Assembly (NCBI GenBank): GCA_037043455.1
Contig: JAWPHD010008281.1
Location: 1 to 64,000 of the forward strand
Direction of reading: 5' to 3'
DNA from: Cyrtodaria siliqua
Lineage: Eukaryota > Mollusca > Bivalvia > Adapedonta > Hiatellidae
Length of the DNA: 64,000 nt
In this document: positions 60,501 to 64,000 of the stretch, piece after piece
Position numbering within the stretch: position 1 is the stretch's first letter
How the letters are laid out: the number at the start of each line of letters is the position of its first letter
Notes under the pieces: generated by a model
Told to the model about the DNA's origin: nothing
The model's database searches: none
The model's input: only the letters and a program-made list of their open reading frames with translations
Translations under genes and position numbers: made by a program

Positions 60501-61736
60501 ATATTTTATTATGCTCCCCAAAGGGCGAGCTAATAGTTGCCGCTTTGTCCGTCCGTGTGTCTGTCACACTTTCTTGTCCGGAGCATATCTTCAAAACTAC
60601 TGATGACTTCGCACAATGATAGAGGACAATGAGTGGAAGTGCAGAGTGCAAGAACTGTAACTCTGTCATCCTACAAATTAGAGTTATTTCCCTTAGTAAT
60701 TTTATGCTTAGAATTTTTGTCCAGAGTATATTTTCAACACTACTGATGGGACTGCAATGAAACTTCACACAATGATAGAGGGCAATGAGAGGAATTGCAG
60801 AGTGTAAGAACCGTAACTCTGTCTTCATTCAAATTAGAGTTATTGTCCTTTGTAGTTTTATACTTTGAATGTTTGTCCGGAGCATATCTTCAAAACTACT
60901 GGTGATACTGCATTGAAACTTCACACAGTAATAGAGGGCAATGAGAGAAAGTACAGAGTGCAAGAACCGTAACTCTGTCATCATTCAGATTAGAGTTATT
61001 GCCCTTTGTAATTGTATACTTAGATTTTTTTATCTGAAGCATATAGTACTAATGGAATTTCAAATTGAAAACTGCTGGTTGATACAAGGCCAAATGATAA
61101 GTTGAGGATACATTTTGGGGAGCATCCATTGGTTCTACCACTTTTCTTGTTGGTATATATTGTTGGCGTAATATAGCTAATCAACAATTAGTAAAAAAAC
61201 TGTGTTGAACTATTCTAAAAAAAATCCGGAATTCCAAATATGCAAGTTACGTAAAAAATCTGGTCAGTCATGTTAGTCATGTTTAATACACTGTAAAGCA
61301 TCTCTGTGGCCGAATGGTTAACAACGTTGTGAACATTCGCATCTCACCGCTGTGGGTTCGAATCCCACCTGGAGCTCGACTTGTAAGTGAGGAAGTGTCG
61401 ATTCTTACGGATGGCGGGAGGTGTACAGTACTGGTTCTACCCAGGAAAAGTGGGTGGTCTGCCTCCACCACACAAAAAATTGATCGTCATATATAACCTT
61501 ACATGTGTTGAAAATGACGTAAAACACCATACAAACAAACAAACAATACACTGTAAATAATGTTTATTATTGTATATTTTCAGCTATTGTGTTTGTGTAC
61601 GACTTTTATGCCCTATCTGAGACTTTACTGTCGAAGCATTTTAGTCAACCCCCGCCACAGATGAACGGCTTCAACAACCAATTCAGCATGGACTCGTCGT
61701 CCTCCGCCAGACCATTCAGCTCAGGCTCGGGCAAAG
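30317..61736 (+). CDS. PAN3: PAN3, PAN2-PAN3 deadenylase subunit, exons 1-10 (3' end outside window)
   Basis: Ten coding exons (30317-30521, 36701-36804, 39918-40127, 43897-44058, 49301-49436, 51091-51299, 53063-53225, 58880-59038, 59483-59599, 61584-61736) join in phase to 539 codons. PAN3 binds poly(A)-binding protein and RNA and recruits the PAN2 nuclease to shorten mRNA poly(A) tails in the cytoplasm. Seen here: a CCCH zinc finger at residues 14-33 (C14, C23, C29, H33), a Ser/Pro/Gln/Asn-rich linker, a PAM2-like NPHVSEFIP at about 230-238 for PABP, the pre-kinase segment (GGTTYFYNADDF; MPQFFMPDELKMEVLNR; ITMAQID) and the pseudokinase N-lobe (YKALN, YCLRRIHGFRLVNTKCM, LVDMWKKMYHPNIVQLREVF, IVFVYDFY). 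The rest of the pseudokinase, the coiled coil and the knob domain lie downstream. It spans over 31 kb because the introns are packed with transposons. Identity is very secure. Confidence 0.95.
31436..32278. mobile_element. TIR element in PAN3 intron 1, about 843 bp
   Basis: Ends CTGTGTTTCCGGTGGCCCGA...TATTTTTAAGAGG and CCTCTTAAAAATAGGG...GGCCACTGGAAACACAG are inverted copies over about 40 bp, bordered by A/T runs. There is no transposase. Related ends occur at 32727-33058 and 47270-47325. Confidence 0.78.
32727..33058. mobile_element. TIR element of the same group, about 330 bp
   Basis: ATGTGTGTTTCCGGTTTCCC...CCTACC (left) and CCTACC...GTGAAACCAGAAACACACAT (right) are imperfect inverted repeats with outer A7/T11 runs. 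Flanks GGCCTAAC and AGCCTTAG may be a decayed target duplication. Confidence 0.7.
33414..33652. mobile_element. TIR element, about 240 bp
   Basis: GGCCATCCTTAAAAAAAATT and TTTTTTACGGATGGCC ends plus inner GGTTTGCTGTGCTC / GAGCACAGCAAACC form long inverted repeats. The structure resembles the two preceding elements. Confidence 0.72.
33795..33842 (+). repeat. 24-bp direct duplication
   Basis: AAGCTTGACTGCTGTAAACT followed by TATG occurs twice in tandem. Confidence 0.8.
33991..36375. mobile_element. TIR element filled with 320-bp tandem repeats
   Basis: Ends AGCTCTACTGATC (33991) and ATCAGTAGAGCT (36364-36375). Inside, the block GTAGCGACTACTCCTCTGAA recurs at 34066, 34386, 35541, 35861 and 36181. 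After removal of the 835-bp nested insertion and its duplication the spacing is exactly 320 each time. Units include AAGATGGCCGCCA and GCGGCCATCTTTGTTTACAT. There is no ORF. A related, chimeric copy lies at 54501-56103. Confidence 0.85.
34624..35453. mobile_element. hAT-like non-autonomous element, TSD GTCCT
   Basis: Starts CAGGGGACAAAATATATT and ends AATTTTCGTGCCCTG. GTCCT at 34619-34623 and 35454-35458 is the 5-bp target duplication. The neighbouring 320-bp units show the uninterrupted site (TTGGTCCTTGTCGAAAATCG), which proves the ends. The interior has many CTCGTCC motifs. No transposase. Confidence 0.9.
36636..36700 (+). promoter_or_regulatory. Tandemly duplicated 3' splice site of PAN3 exon 2
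   Basis: Two 31-bp copies (36636-36666 and 36670-36700), differing at two positions, each end in ATTTGTCTGGTTTCAG. Both give a usable AG. The downstream one keeps frame; the upstream one would add 34 nt and shift it. Confidence 0.85.
36701..36804 (+). CDS. PAN3: PAN3 exon 2
   Basis: Encodes GMPVQDPVGNNGDQFFNATF and then SSAGDVSVQDFQPFS. Acceptor CTGGTTTCAG|GA, donor CTCT|GTAAGT, phase 1 in and 0 out. The acceptor region is tandemly duplicated (see 36636-36700). Confidence 0.9.
36968..37296 (+). mobile_element. hAT-like MITE, TSD ATATC
   Basis: 329 bp, CAGTGTTTTTTTTTACC ... AAAAAACCCACTG, with ATATC on both sides (36963-36967, 37297-37301). The interior has GGCCGAACTTCGGCC near the right end, a mark shared with five other copies in PAN3. 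Confidence 0.9.
37956..38365 (+). mobile_element. hAT-like MITE, TSD CATCT
   Basis: 410 bp, CAGGGCTTTTTTTCT ... AGAAAAAAAGCCCTG (15-bp perfect TIR), with CATCT on both sides (37951-37955, 38366-38370). GCCGAATTTCGGCC lies near the right end. Confidence 0.93.
38381..39822 (+). mobile_element. Probable hAT-like element, larger or composite
   Basis: The right end has the family mark GACCGAATTTCGACC and CCATTTTAACC-type reverse end ...GGCCCTG at 39822. A plausible left end is CAGGTCATTTCC at 38381. Flanks ACATG/TCATG agree at four of five bases. The middle (38500-39650) looks unrelated and may be a later insertion. No ORF with a domain. Confidence 0.45.
39918..40127 (+). CDS. PAN3: PAN3 exon 3: Ser/Gln/Asn-rich linker
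   Basis: Seventy codons, phase 0-0 (QQRQGPISRQPRNGSIGLSG ... STPLSHQM). The acceptor TTTTCAGCAG is a NAGNAG tandem, so the exon starts at 39918 or 39921 with one Gln more or less. Donor ATG|GTAAGT. Disordered linker, poorly conserved in the family. Confidence 0.9.
40213..40497 (-). mobile_element. tRNA-derived SINE (reverse)
   Basis: On the - strand: A box TAGTTCAGTGGATAGAGC, a tRNA-Ser-like CTTGAAA anticodon loop region, B box TGTTCGAGCCCC (about 40422-40434), then a roughly 190-bp body ending TAGGGACTCTGTAGCTTTAAG. Stems are partly broken, so it is not a functional tRNA. The body end matches the + strand SINE at 41124-41408. Confidence 0.7.
40637..40988 (+). mobile_element. hAT-like MITE, TSD AATAT
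   Basis: 352 bp, CAGTGGGTTTTTTCTC ... GCCAAAAAAAACACTG, with AATAT at 40632-40636 and 40989-40993. GACCGAATTTCGGC near the right end. It sits between two inverted SINEs. Confidence 0.88.
41124..41408 (+). mobile_element. tRNA-derived SINE (forward)
   Basis: tRNA-like head with A box TGGTCTAGAGG and B box GGTTCAAATCCC (41179-41190), a T-run, and a body ending AATAGGGACTGTACAGCTTTAA. It shares its end with the reverse copy at 40213-40497. Confidence 0.7.
42437..43518. mobile_element. hAT-like element, about 1.08 kb, TSD AACATG
   Basis: CAGGGTTCAAAC ... CCAGGTTGAACACTG with AACATG at 42431-42436 and 43519-43524. The TIR has mismatches. No transposase recognised. Interior includes an AT microsatellite at about 42623-42640. 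Confidence 0.75.
43598..43705. repeat. Near-perfect fold-back hairpin, about 50-bp stem
   Basis: CTTTTACTATCAAGTTTATT...GAAAACGAAG...AGGCTCTG on the left pairs with CAGAGCC...CTTCGTTTTC...AATAAACTTGATAGTAAAAG on the right, with almost no loop. It lies 191 bases before PAN3 exon 4 and would be transcribed with it. Confidence 0.88.
43897..44058 (+). CDS. PAN3: PAN3 exon 4: proline-rich linker and start of PAM2 region
   Basis: Fifty-four codons, phase 0-0: PIHQPPPPPPQNGPISSMMN, MKTFIGGGGFDNSMTNEFSA, LNLSVPK. Acceptor AACACTTCAG|CC has a weak pyrimidine tract. Donor CCTAAG|GTAATT. It is not bounded by an ATG and so is easily missed. Confidence 0.9.
44160..44672 (+). mobile_element. LINE 3' fragment (I/Nimb-like) with ATTC tail
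   Basis: The frame ending at 44393-44395 encodes VNKHFLLECVDFD, QRYYNVNTMKELFDT and LDFLNEIRLYKSL, which resemble the extreme C-terminus of I/Nimb-type LINEs (from memory). It is followed by an AT-rich UTR and two copies of CGACGTGCTGTAAAACACCA with TTC-ATT repeats (44594-44671). 5'-truncated. The ORF begins just after the PAN3 exon 4 donor but is not part of PAN3. Confidence 0.7.
44673..45910 (+). repeat. 33-bp minisatellite, split by a MITE
   Basis: Units of ACTAGTAGATTTATAGGGGT plus GGTGTTGGAGAAA: nearly two at 44673-44727 and about 11 at 45534-45910. Because 33 is a multiple of 3 and the unit lacks stops in two frames, long open frames appear on both strands (EKTSRFIGVVL or HHPYKSTSFLQ repeats). 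These are by-products of the repeat. Confidence 0.92.
44728..45533. mobile_element. hAT-like element inside the minisatellite, TSD GTGGTG
   Basis: CAGTGTCCATTCTAGAA ... TTCTAGAATGGACACTG is a perfect 17-bp TIR. GTGGTG at 44722-44727 and 45534-45539 is the target duplication, taken from the minisatellite unit. 806 bp, no transposase. The interior includes a G-run/C-run hairpin near 44755-44815. Confidence 0.9.
46271..46628 (+). mobile_element. hAT-like MITE, TSD ATAGT, left end decayed
   Basis: Right end GGGAAAAAAGCCCTG. Left end TACGTGTTTTTTGGGG is a mutated CAGTGTTTTTT. ATAGT occurs at 46266-46270 and 46629-46633. GGCCGATATTCGGCC near the right end places it in the same family. Confidence 0.78.
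47139..48056. mobile_element. TIR element with tandem 145-bp repeats
   Basis: TATGGCTCCCCCACTAG (47139) and GTGTGTGGGAGCCATA (to 48056) are terminal inverted repeats. Four units beginning near 47438, 47583, 47721 and 47866 (AATCAATAGGGGTCATCTAC ... TTGATCGGACATCGTTTTG). The right end is itself a hairpin (48020-48056: TATGGCTCCCCTACCACAC / GTGTGTGGGAGCCATA). The left half carries a related TIR fragment and an A/T low-complexity run (47341-47420). Confidence 0.8.
48312..48478. repeat. Long near-perfect fold-back hairpin, about 69-bp arms
   Basis: AGTTTAATTACCAGTGTTTT...AGAGAAATGGCCCCGATATA is mirrored by TATATCGGGGCCATTTCTCT...AAAACACTGGTTATTAAACT around a roughly 24-base loop, with only a few mismatches. 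Within PAN3 intron 4. Confidence 0.92.
49301..49436 (+). CDS. PAN3: PAN3 exon 5: PAM2-like motif
   Basis: Begins GTNPHVSEFIPKMSHSSSSP and continues to PPPGPPPNTSAGNGLLSG. The NPHVSEFIP segment fits the PAM2 pattern (hydrophobic, then E-F-x-P) that binds the PABP MLLE domain. Acceptor TTATTGCAG, donor AGTG|GTAAGA, phase 0 in and 1 out. Confidence 0.9.
49628..50399 (+). mobile_element. Probable hAT-like element, TSD not confirmed
   Basis: CAGGGCATTTTCAGTC at the left and AAAAAGGCCCTG at the right are TIR-like, and GGCCGAATTTCAGTCCC near the right end fits the family. Flanks TACTA/TTAAA do not match. The interior has a roughly 140-bp direct repeat (AACTGGAG...TTTTAATCCAAT...GATGAAACT). Confidence 0.55.
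50594..50850 (+). mobile_element. tRNA-derived SINE
   Basis: Head with A box TGTAGTAGTAGAG and B box TGTTCGATCCCTGG. The body has CCAAAGACTTTATAAA, GTGACTGGGTGGG and ACATGCTGTA, shared with the sequence after the 46-bp satellite at 57354-57520. Confidence 0.75.
51091..51299 (+). CDS. PAN3: PAN3 exon 6
   Basis: Encodes ITLPSNVSPSHSPRLSPTNS, MMRRNGSPVPNLRGAGKPPP, and GGTTYFYNADDFTPQREGI, the start of the conserved pre-kinase segment. Acceptor ATATTTTCAG|GT, donor ATT|GTAAGT. The hAT-like element at 51307-52122 begins 7 bases into the intron. Confidence 0.93.
51307..52122. mobile_element. hAT-like element abutting the PAN3 exon 6 donor, TSD AAGTA
   Basis: CAGTGCCTGAAA ... TTTCAGACACTG, with AAGTA at 51302-51306 and 52123-52127. 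The duplicated bases are part of the splice donor GTAAGTA. 816 bp. The interior holds inverted GGGCCAG/CTGGCCC and GGGCGACC motifs. No transposase. Confidence 0.88.
52453..52875. mobile_element. hAT-like MITE, TSD TAAAC
   Basis: CAGGGTGGCCACAGA ... TCTGTGGCCACCCTG, a perfect 15-bp TIR, with TAAAC at 52448-52452 and 52876-52880. The interior is rich in CAGGGAA(AAA)TC motifs, a type widespread in animals. Confidence 0.92.
53063..53225 (+). CDS. PAN3: PAN3 exon 7
   Basis: Encodes LPNFTMYHGPPPHVTHM, MPQFFMPDELKMEVLNRSSI and TMAQIDLGQNI, matching the conserved segment ahead of the pseudokinase. Acceptor TGTGTTCCAG|TC, donor ATCG|GTAAGT, phase 0 in and 1 out. Confidence 0.93.
53277..53963. mobile_element. 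TIR element in PAN3 intron 7
   Basis: AGGCCATAAAAAATTAATTA, CCTGGTTCTCAGGCC at the left is mirrored by GGCCTGAGAACCAGG, TAATTTTTTGTGGCCT at the right. It lies directly next to the hAT-like MITE at 53968. No ORF recognised. Confidence 0.8.
53968..54326. mobile_element. hAT-like MITE, TSD TTATA
   Basis: CAGGGCTAGAAATTAAC ... GTGCTAATTTCGAGCCCTG, with TTATA at 53963-53967 and 54327-54331. 359 bp. Internal CTAGACCACCGGTCTAG palindrome and many CTAGCCC motifs. Confidence 0.92.
54501..56103. mobile_element. Chimeric tandem-repeat element
   Basis: Starts with TGCCGCCGAAGTTTCGGGGG and has about three units of roughly 165 bp (54574-55045; AACCCCTGCAGGGATTTTTA, GGTCCGTACCTCAAAGGTCA). It switches abruptly at about 55055 to the GTAGCGACTACT repeat of 33991-36375 and ends with the right terminus of that element (AGTAGAGCTTCAAGGCCATT). 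It looks like a recombinant of two element families. A SINE fragment (55639-55778) is inserted in it. Confidence 0.7.
55639..55778 (+). mobile_element. 5'-truncated SINE with 10-bp target duplication
   Basis: Matches the body of the SINE at 61296-61550 (GCGGGAGGTGTACAGTACTG ... GTTGAAAATGACGTAAAA) and ends in a CAAA-repeat tail. CAGGTTGGCC at 55629-55638 and 55779-55788 is the target duplication. Confidence 0.9.
56664..57353 (+). repeat. 46-bp satellite of 15 units derived from a SINE tRNA-like head
   Basis: Units CATTCTTGAGGCCATGGGTT, CAATCCCTGGCCAAGTGTTT, GCCTCG repeat every 46 bp from 56681 to 57326. Each carries GGGTTCAATCCC, a B-box/T-arm sequence. Units alternate CCTCGC/CCACGC, and a six-unit higher-order pattern is visible (variants CATGAG in units 6 and 12). 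The array leads straight into the SINE body at 57354. Confidence 0.92.
57354..57520 (+). mobile_element. SINE body downstream of the 46-bp satellite
   Basis: TAAAGACTTTATTAAAGTGA, TTAACGTTCAGTG, TAATGTGACTGGGTGGGGTA, TCATGCTGTAA align with the body of the SINE at 50594-50850. Confidence 0.75.
57632..58672. mobile_element. hAT-like element, 8-bp TSD GGTTTATA
   Basis: CAGGGCTTCCGTTAATGG ... TTAGTGGAAGCCCT, with GGTTTATA at 57624-57631 and 58673-58680. 1041 bp. An open frame at 57985-58302 has no recognisable domain. The 8-bp duplication is the classical hAT size, unlike the 5-bp group. Confidence 0.85.
58880..59038 (+). CDS. PAN3: PAN3 exon 8: start of pseudokinase domain
   Basis: Encodes IPAEVDTYRNLFPLEPPPDN, FGYPTTCYKALNTKDGQTYC and LRRIH. 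In the family this forms the first strands of the N-lobe. Acceptor ACATTTCAG|AC, donor CACG|GTGAGT, phase 1-1. Confidence 0.95.
59145..59455 (+). repeat. 22-bp minisatellite filling PAN3 intron 8
   Basis: About 13-14 copies of CTGTCAAATTATAAGTAAAA plus TG (variants GTTAAATT, CTAAGTGAACTG) occupy most of the 444-bp intron between exons 8 and 9. Confidence 0.9.
59483..59599 (+). CDS. PAN3: PAN3 exon 9: pseudokinase N-lobe
   Basis: Encodes FRLVNTKCMTLVDMWKKMYH and PNIVQLREVFTTKAFGDH, the most recognisable PAN3 block. Acceptor ACTATTTCAG|GT, donor CATT|GTAAGT, phase 1-1. Confidence 0.96.
60511..61125. mobile_element. TIR element with about 147-bp tandem repeats
   Basis: ATGCTCCCCAAAGGGCGAGC at the left and TTTTGGGGAGCAT at the right. 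Three units with GTCCGGAGCATATCTTCAAA, CACACAATGATAGAGG and AACTCTGTCATC. Organisation parallels the elements at 33991 and 47139: TGTCCGTCCGT-like start, internal tandem units, no ORF. Confidence 0.8.
61296..61550 (+). mobile_element. Full-length tRNA-derived SINE
   Basis: tRNA-like head with A box TGGCCGAATGGTTAA and a perfect T-arm GTGGGTTCGAATCCCAC (about 61351-61367). Body GCGGGAGGTGTACAGTACTG, AAAGTGGGTGGTCTGCCTCC, and 3' end GACGTAAAACACCAT followed by ACAAACAAACAA. Within PAN3 intron 9, 34 bases before exon 10's acceptor region. Confidence 0.88.
61584..61736 (+). CDS. PAN3: PAN3 exon 10: pseudokinase hinge and insert
   Basis: Encodes IVFVYDFYALSETLLSKHFS and a Ser/Asn/Gly-rich loop (QPPPQMNGFNNQFSM, then SSSSARPFSSGSGK). 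Acceptor TATATTTTCAG|CT, donor AAAG|GTAGGC, phase 1-1. Confidence 0.94.
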
Positions 61737-62230
61737 GTAGGCCGAATTAACATTTCAACTAAACATCCATAGGTAAACTGAAATATCAGGAACATGGGTT
61801 AACTACATTTGTGGCAAATGTGCACTCTTTATAGATGAAATAAACGTTTAATCAGTCTTGAAATTGTTTGTGTTTGTGATGGCATTCTTCTGCGCCATTT
61901 TAAATGATTTTTTAACAAAATAAAAGGGATTTGATGTATATTCAGTCTACCAACCTACCCACTAGAACTCTTGGGTCAAGAAACCTCCAACAATTACGGG
62001 TGGCCTGATTTAAGTTTTGACATGGGCATGTCAGAGATGTTAACCACTACAATTTGTCCGTATTTTATACGAATTTCTATTCCATTTACCCCACTACGAC
62101 CAGTTTGCATGCAACTACGAATTTCGTTGTGATCGTGAAAAAATAAATAAAAAATACAGTGACTGAATTAGGAAATGTTCTACGACTAACATAATTGAAA
62201 GCATGAGAACTAATAACTCCTAAATGTACA
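61737..62230 (+). other. PAN3 intron 10, first part, unassigned
   Basis: AT-rich intron sequence with no recognised element. Confidence 0.4.
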
Positions 62231-62467
62231 CAGTGCTCCAAGAATAGGATAGCCCGACACCCGGGGCTCCTCGTAATCCATTCCGGGCCTGTCTCATTTT
62301 GCATACAAGGAGCCCGTCGGGCCTGTCTTAAAATTTTTATTTTTTATTTTTTATTTTACTTAATCTCAAGATCCTCAAGACAAAATACTCCCATGTGTAT
62401 TCTGAACTATGAAAACACTTGCAATAAAATAATTAAAATGTGTTACACACAAATTGAAACAATAAGA
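62231..62467 (+). repeat. Dispersed structured repeat, copy B
   Basis: Second copy of 6648-6872, including the CCCGACACCCGGGGCTCCT / AGGAGCCCGTCGGG stem. It has an extra (TTTTTA)n stretch after the stem. Confidence 0.7.
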
Positions 62468-63722
62468 AGTTTGAATATTTTGCCTGGCGTCGTGTCGCCA
62501 TAGTGTCGGCAGTTTGTCACAACTTTGAGATCGACAATTTCTGACGTAAAACTACATTATCCTGCTATTAGTTTTTTTTTTCTTTCCTCTTTGATAAGAA
62601 ATACCATTTTTGTCACTCAAAACACAATAATGCATGAAAAAAGTTCCTAATTGATGGTATTTCGATTGAATGTTTGTGAAAATTTTGGGCCGTAAAAGTG
62701 CGGTGTCCTAGTAGTTCGGATTGTACATAATTTCGGATTTTTTTGGGTTTTTTTTTTTTTTGGGTTTTTTTTTTTTTTACATAATCGAATAAGAAAAACA
62801 TTTCTATTCATTATTTAATCCATCATTCTTTCTTTTATCATGTGTAAGGAGTTCCTGGAATCCTACTGTTAAATGAATTTTACTGTAGGCTCCTAATTCT
62901 TTAACTTGTAGAAAGTGGTGACAAAATGAAAAATATAGCCAGAGGAGTCCCTGATAGTCTAATAAAACCTGATTAAAAATTTGGCTCCAAGTTCGGCTCC
63001 AGTTTCACCAAGTCGGCTCTGATTATTATCGTTTGGCAAAAGTGCTAGTACTCTCCTTTGCATCGGTTGTAAATTTCAATGTAATATTCTATTCTAACGA
63101 AGTGATAAATAAGTCTGCTGACTAGGGAGCATAAAGTTGTAACAAAAAGAAAAATATAGTCAGGGGAGGTTCTGAGTTCGAGTAATACATACGTAACAAA
63201 TGTGTGCTATAAAAGCGAATAAAGACACATTTCCACTAAGAAAAAAATATTGGACCTTTCCATTTTAAATCAGGCCCTGTCCATTTTAAATCAGGAAATA
63301 GCTTGACTTTTCAGCATATATCAGTGTCATTTTTGGCCATAGAATGCAGGAGATTGCATCTCAGAATAAAAAAAAATCGCGGGGGGGCATGCCCCGAACC
63401 CCACTAGCACCTCGGGTCACTTTGTGACCCTCGCACTACAGATTTAACAATCAATGACTACAGATTGCATCCAAACAGGGTTGGCATCTCTGGCATGTAT
63501 AAATCAACCTAGTTAGTGATTGCTTCTGCAGATTTTTAGATTTTGCCTTAGTAGCAGATTGTGCTGGAAAATACTTATAAATTTACCCATGTGGGTGCTG
63601 ATAAAAAGCGTGTGGTTGTGATAAGCCATATATCAGAAACATTTTCGTGTAGTTAGCAGAATTGTAATTACCTATCTGAACCTAATACTTGTTGTACGAC
63701 TTTGCGCTATTCTTTGGACATC
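62468..63722 (+). other. PAN3 intron 10, middle part, unassigned
   Basis: Contains T-runs (about 62738-62780), AATATAGYCAGRGGAG duplicated at 62932 and 63151, a direct duplication CCATTTTAAATCAGG (63260, 63279), and a GGGGGGGCATGCCCCGAACC patch (63382). No clear termini were found. Confidence 0.4.
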
Positions 63723-63960
63723 CGTGGCCAAGTTGTTCGAGTCTGTGGCATGAAATCACTTGACGTCACCACTGTGGGTTCGAGCCCTCTTGGGATCAAT
63801 GATCTTTATATGAGGAAGCTATCCATCTGGTTTGTGGAACGTCAGTGGTTCTACCCAGGTACCCGTCCTTGCACGAAAATTGCCCAGAGGGCCACCTGGG
63901 GTCTTCCTCCACCAATGGAAACTGGAAAGTCGCCATATGACCTTAGCTGTAATCACTACA
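63723..63960 (+). mobile_element. tRNA-derived SINE with molluscan-type core
   Basis: Degraded tRNA head (CCGTGGCCAAGTTGTTCGAG; B box GGGTTCGAGCCC). Core TTGTGGAACGTCAGTGGTTC, TACCCAGGTACCCG, GGCCACCTGGGGTCTTCCTC, AAAGTCGCCATATGACCTTA. It ends about 25 bases before the candidate exon 11 acceptor. Confidence 0.85.
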
Positions 63961-63985
63961 TTCATAATTTGTGTTCGTTTCTTAG

Positions 63986-64000
63986 CAGCAGGTTCATCAG
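63986..64000 (+). CDS. PAN3: Possible PAN3 exon 11 start (cut by window edge)
   Basis: TTCTTAGCAGCAG|GTTCATCAG offers three in-frame AG acceptors 3 bases apart, all compatible with the phase-1 donor of exon 10 (encoding A/AA-G-S-S). Only up to 15 bases are visible, so the call is tentative. Confidence 0.4.

Noticed and set aside
61312..61390. tRNA-Leu/Ser-like gene
   Set aside because: The T-arm is perfect but the sequence continues into a SINE body with CAAA tail, and the body recurs 5'-truncated at 55639.

Overview
This is animal nuclear DNA: AT-rich, with long introns, GT-AG splicing and dense nested transposable elements. Three things point to a bivalve mollusc: a secreted protein of the 'short-chain collagen C4-like' type that is multiplied in bivalves, tRNA-derived SINEs with the molluscan 'GTGGAACGTCRGTGGTTCTACC' style of core (written here from memory), and the style of the non-LTR and Penelope-like elements. 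The species cannot be named from the sequence alone.

Two host genes can be built, both on the + strand. (1) 7192-11249: a complete three-exon gene for a 274-residue secreted protein (signal peptide, coiled coil, cysteine-rich C4-like domain). (2) 30317 to beyond the right edge: the first ten coding exons (539 codons) of PAN3, the regulatory subunit of the PAN2-PAN3 poly(A) nuclease. They run from the N-terminal CCCH zinc finger through a low-complexity linker with a PAM2-like motif into the N-lobe of the pseudokinase domain. All exon phases join without a break. The C-terminal half lies outside the window; a possible exon 11 start sits in the last 15 bases.

Layout: 1-1760, no gene; 1761-5095, a LINE with a second retroelement inserted in its ORF2; 5096-7191, intergenic; 7192-11249, C4-like gene; 11250-14647, intergenic with a 54-bp-TIR MITE; 14648-19170, a large inverted-repeat structure made of about 360-bp tandem units around a roughly 194-bp satellite and carrying a TTAA-site transposon; 19475-20803, minisatellite, reverse-strand LINE fragment and a MITE with an amplified end; 22046-29905, Penelope-like remnants and a second large inverted repeat; 30317-end, PAN3.

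The PAN3 introns hold at least eight short non-autonomous hAT-like elements with CAGNG termini and visible 5-6 bp target-site duplications, several tRNA-derived SINEs, near-perfect fold-back hairpins, TIR elements filled with tandem repeats, and minisatellites. One hAT-like element sits directly against the exon 6 splice donor, with its duplication overlapping the donor. Another SINE-like sequence has its tRNA-like promoter region amplified into a 15-copy, 46-bp satellite. No bacterial-type system, CRISPR array or functional RNA gene was seen.
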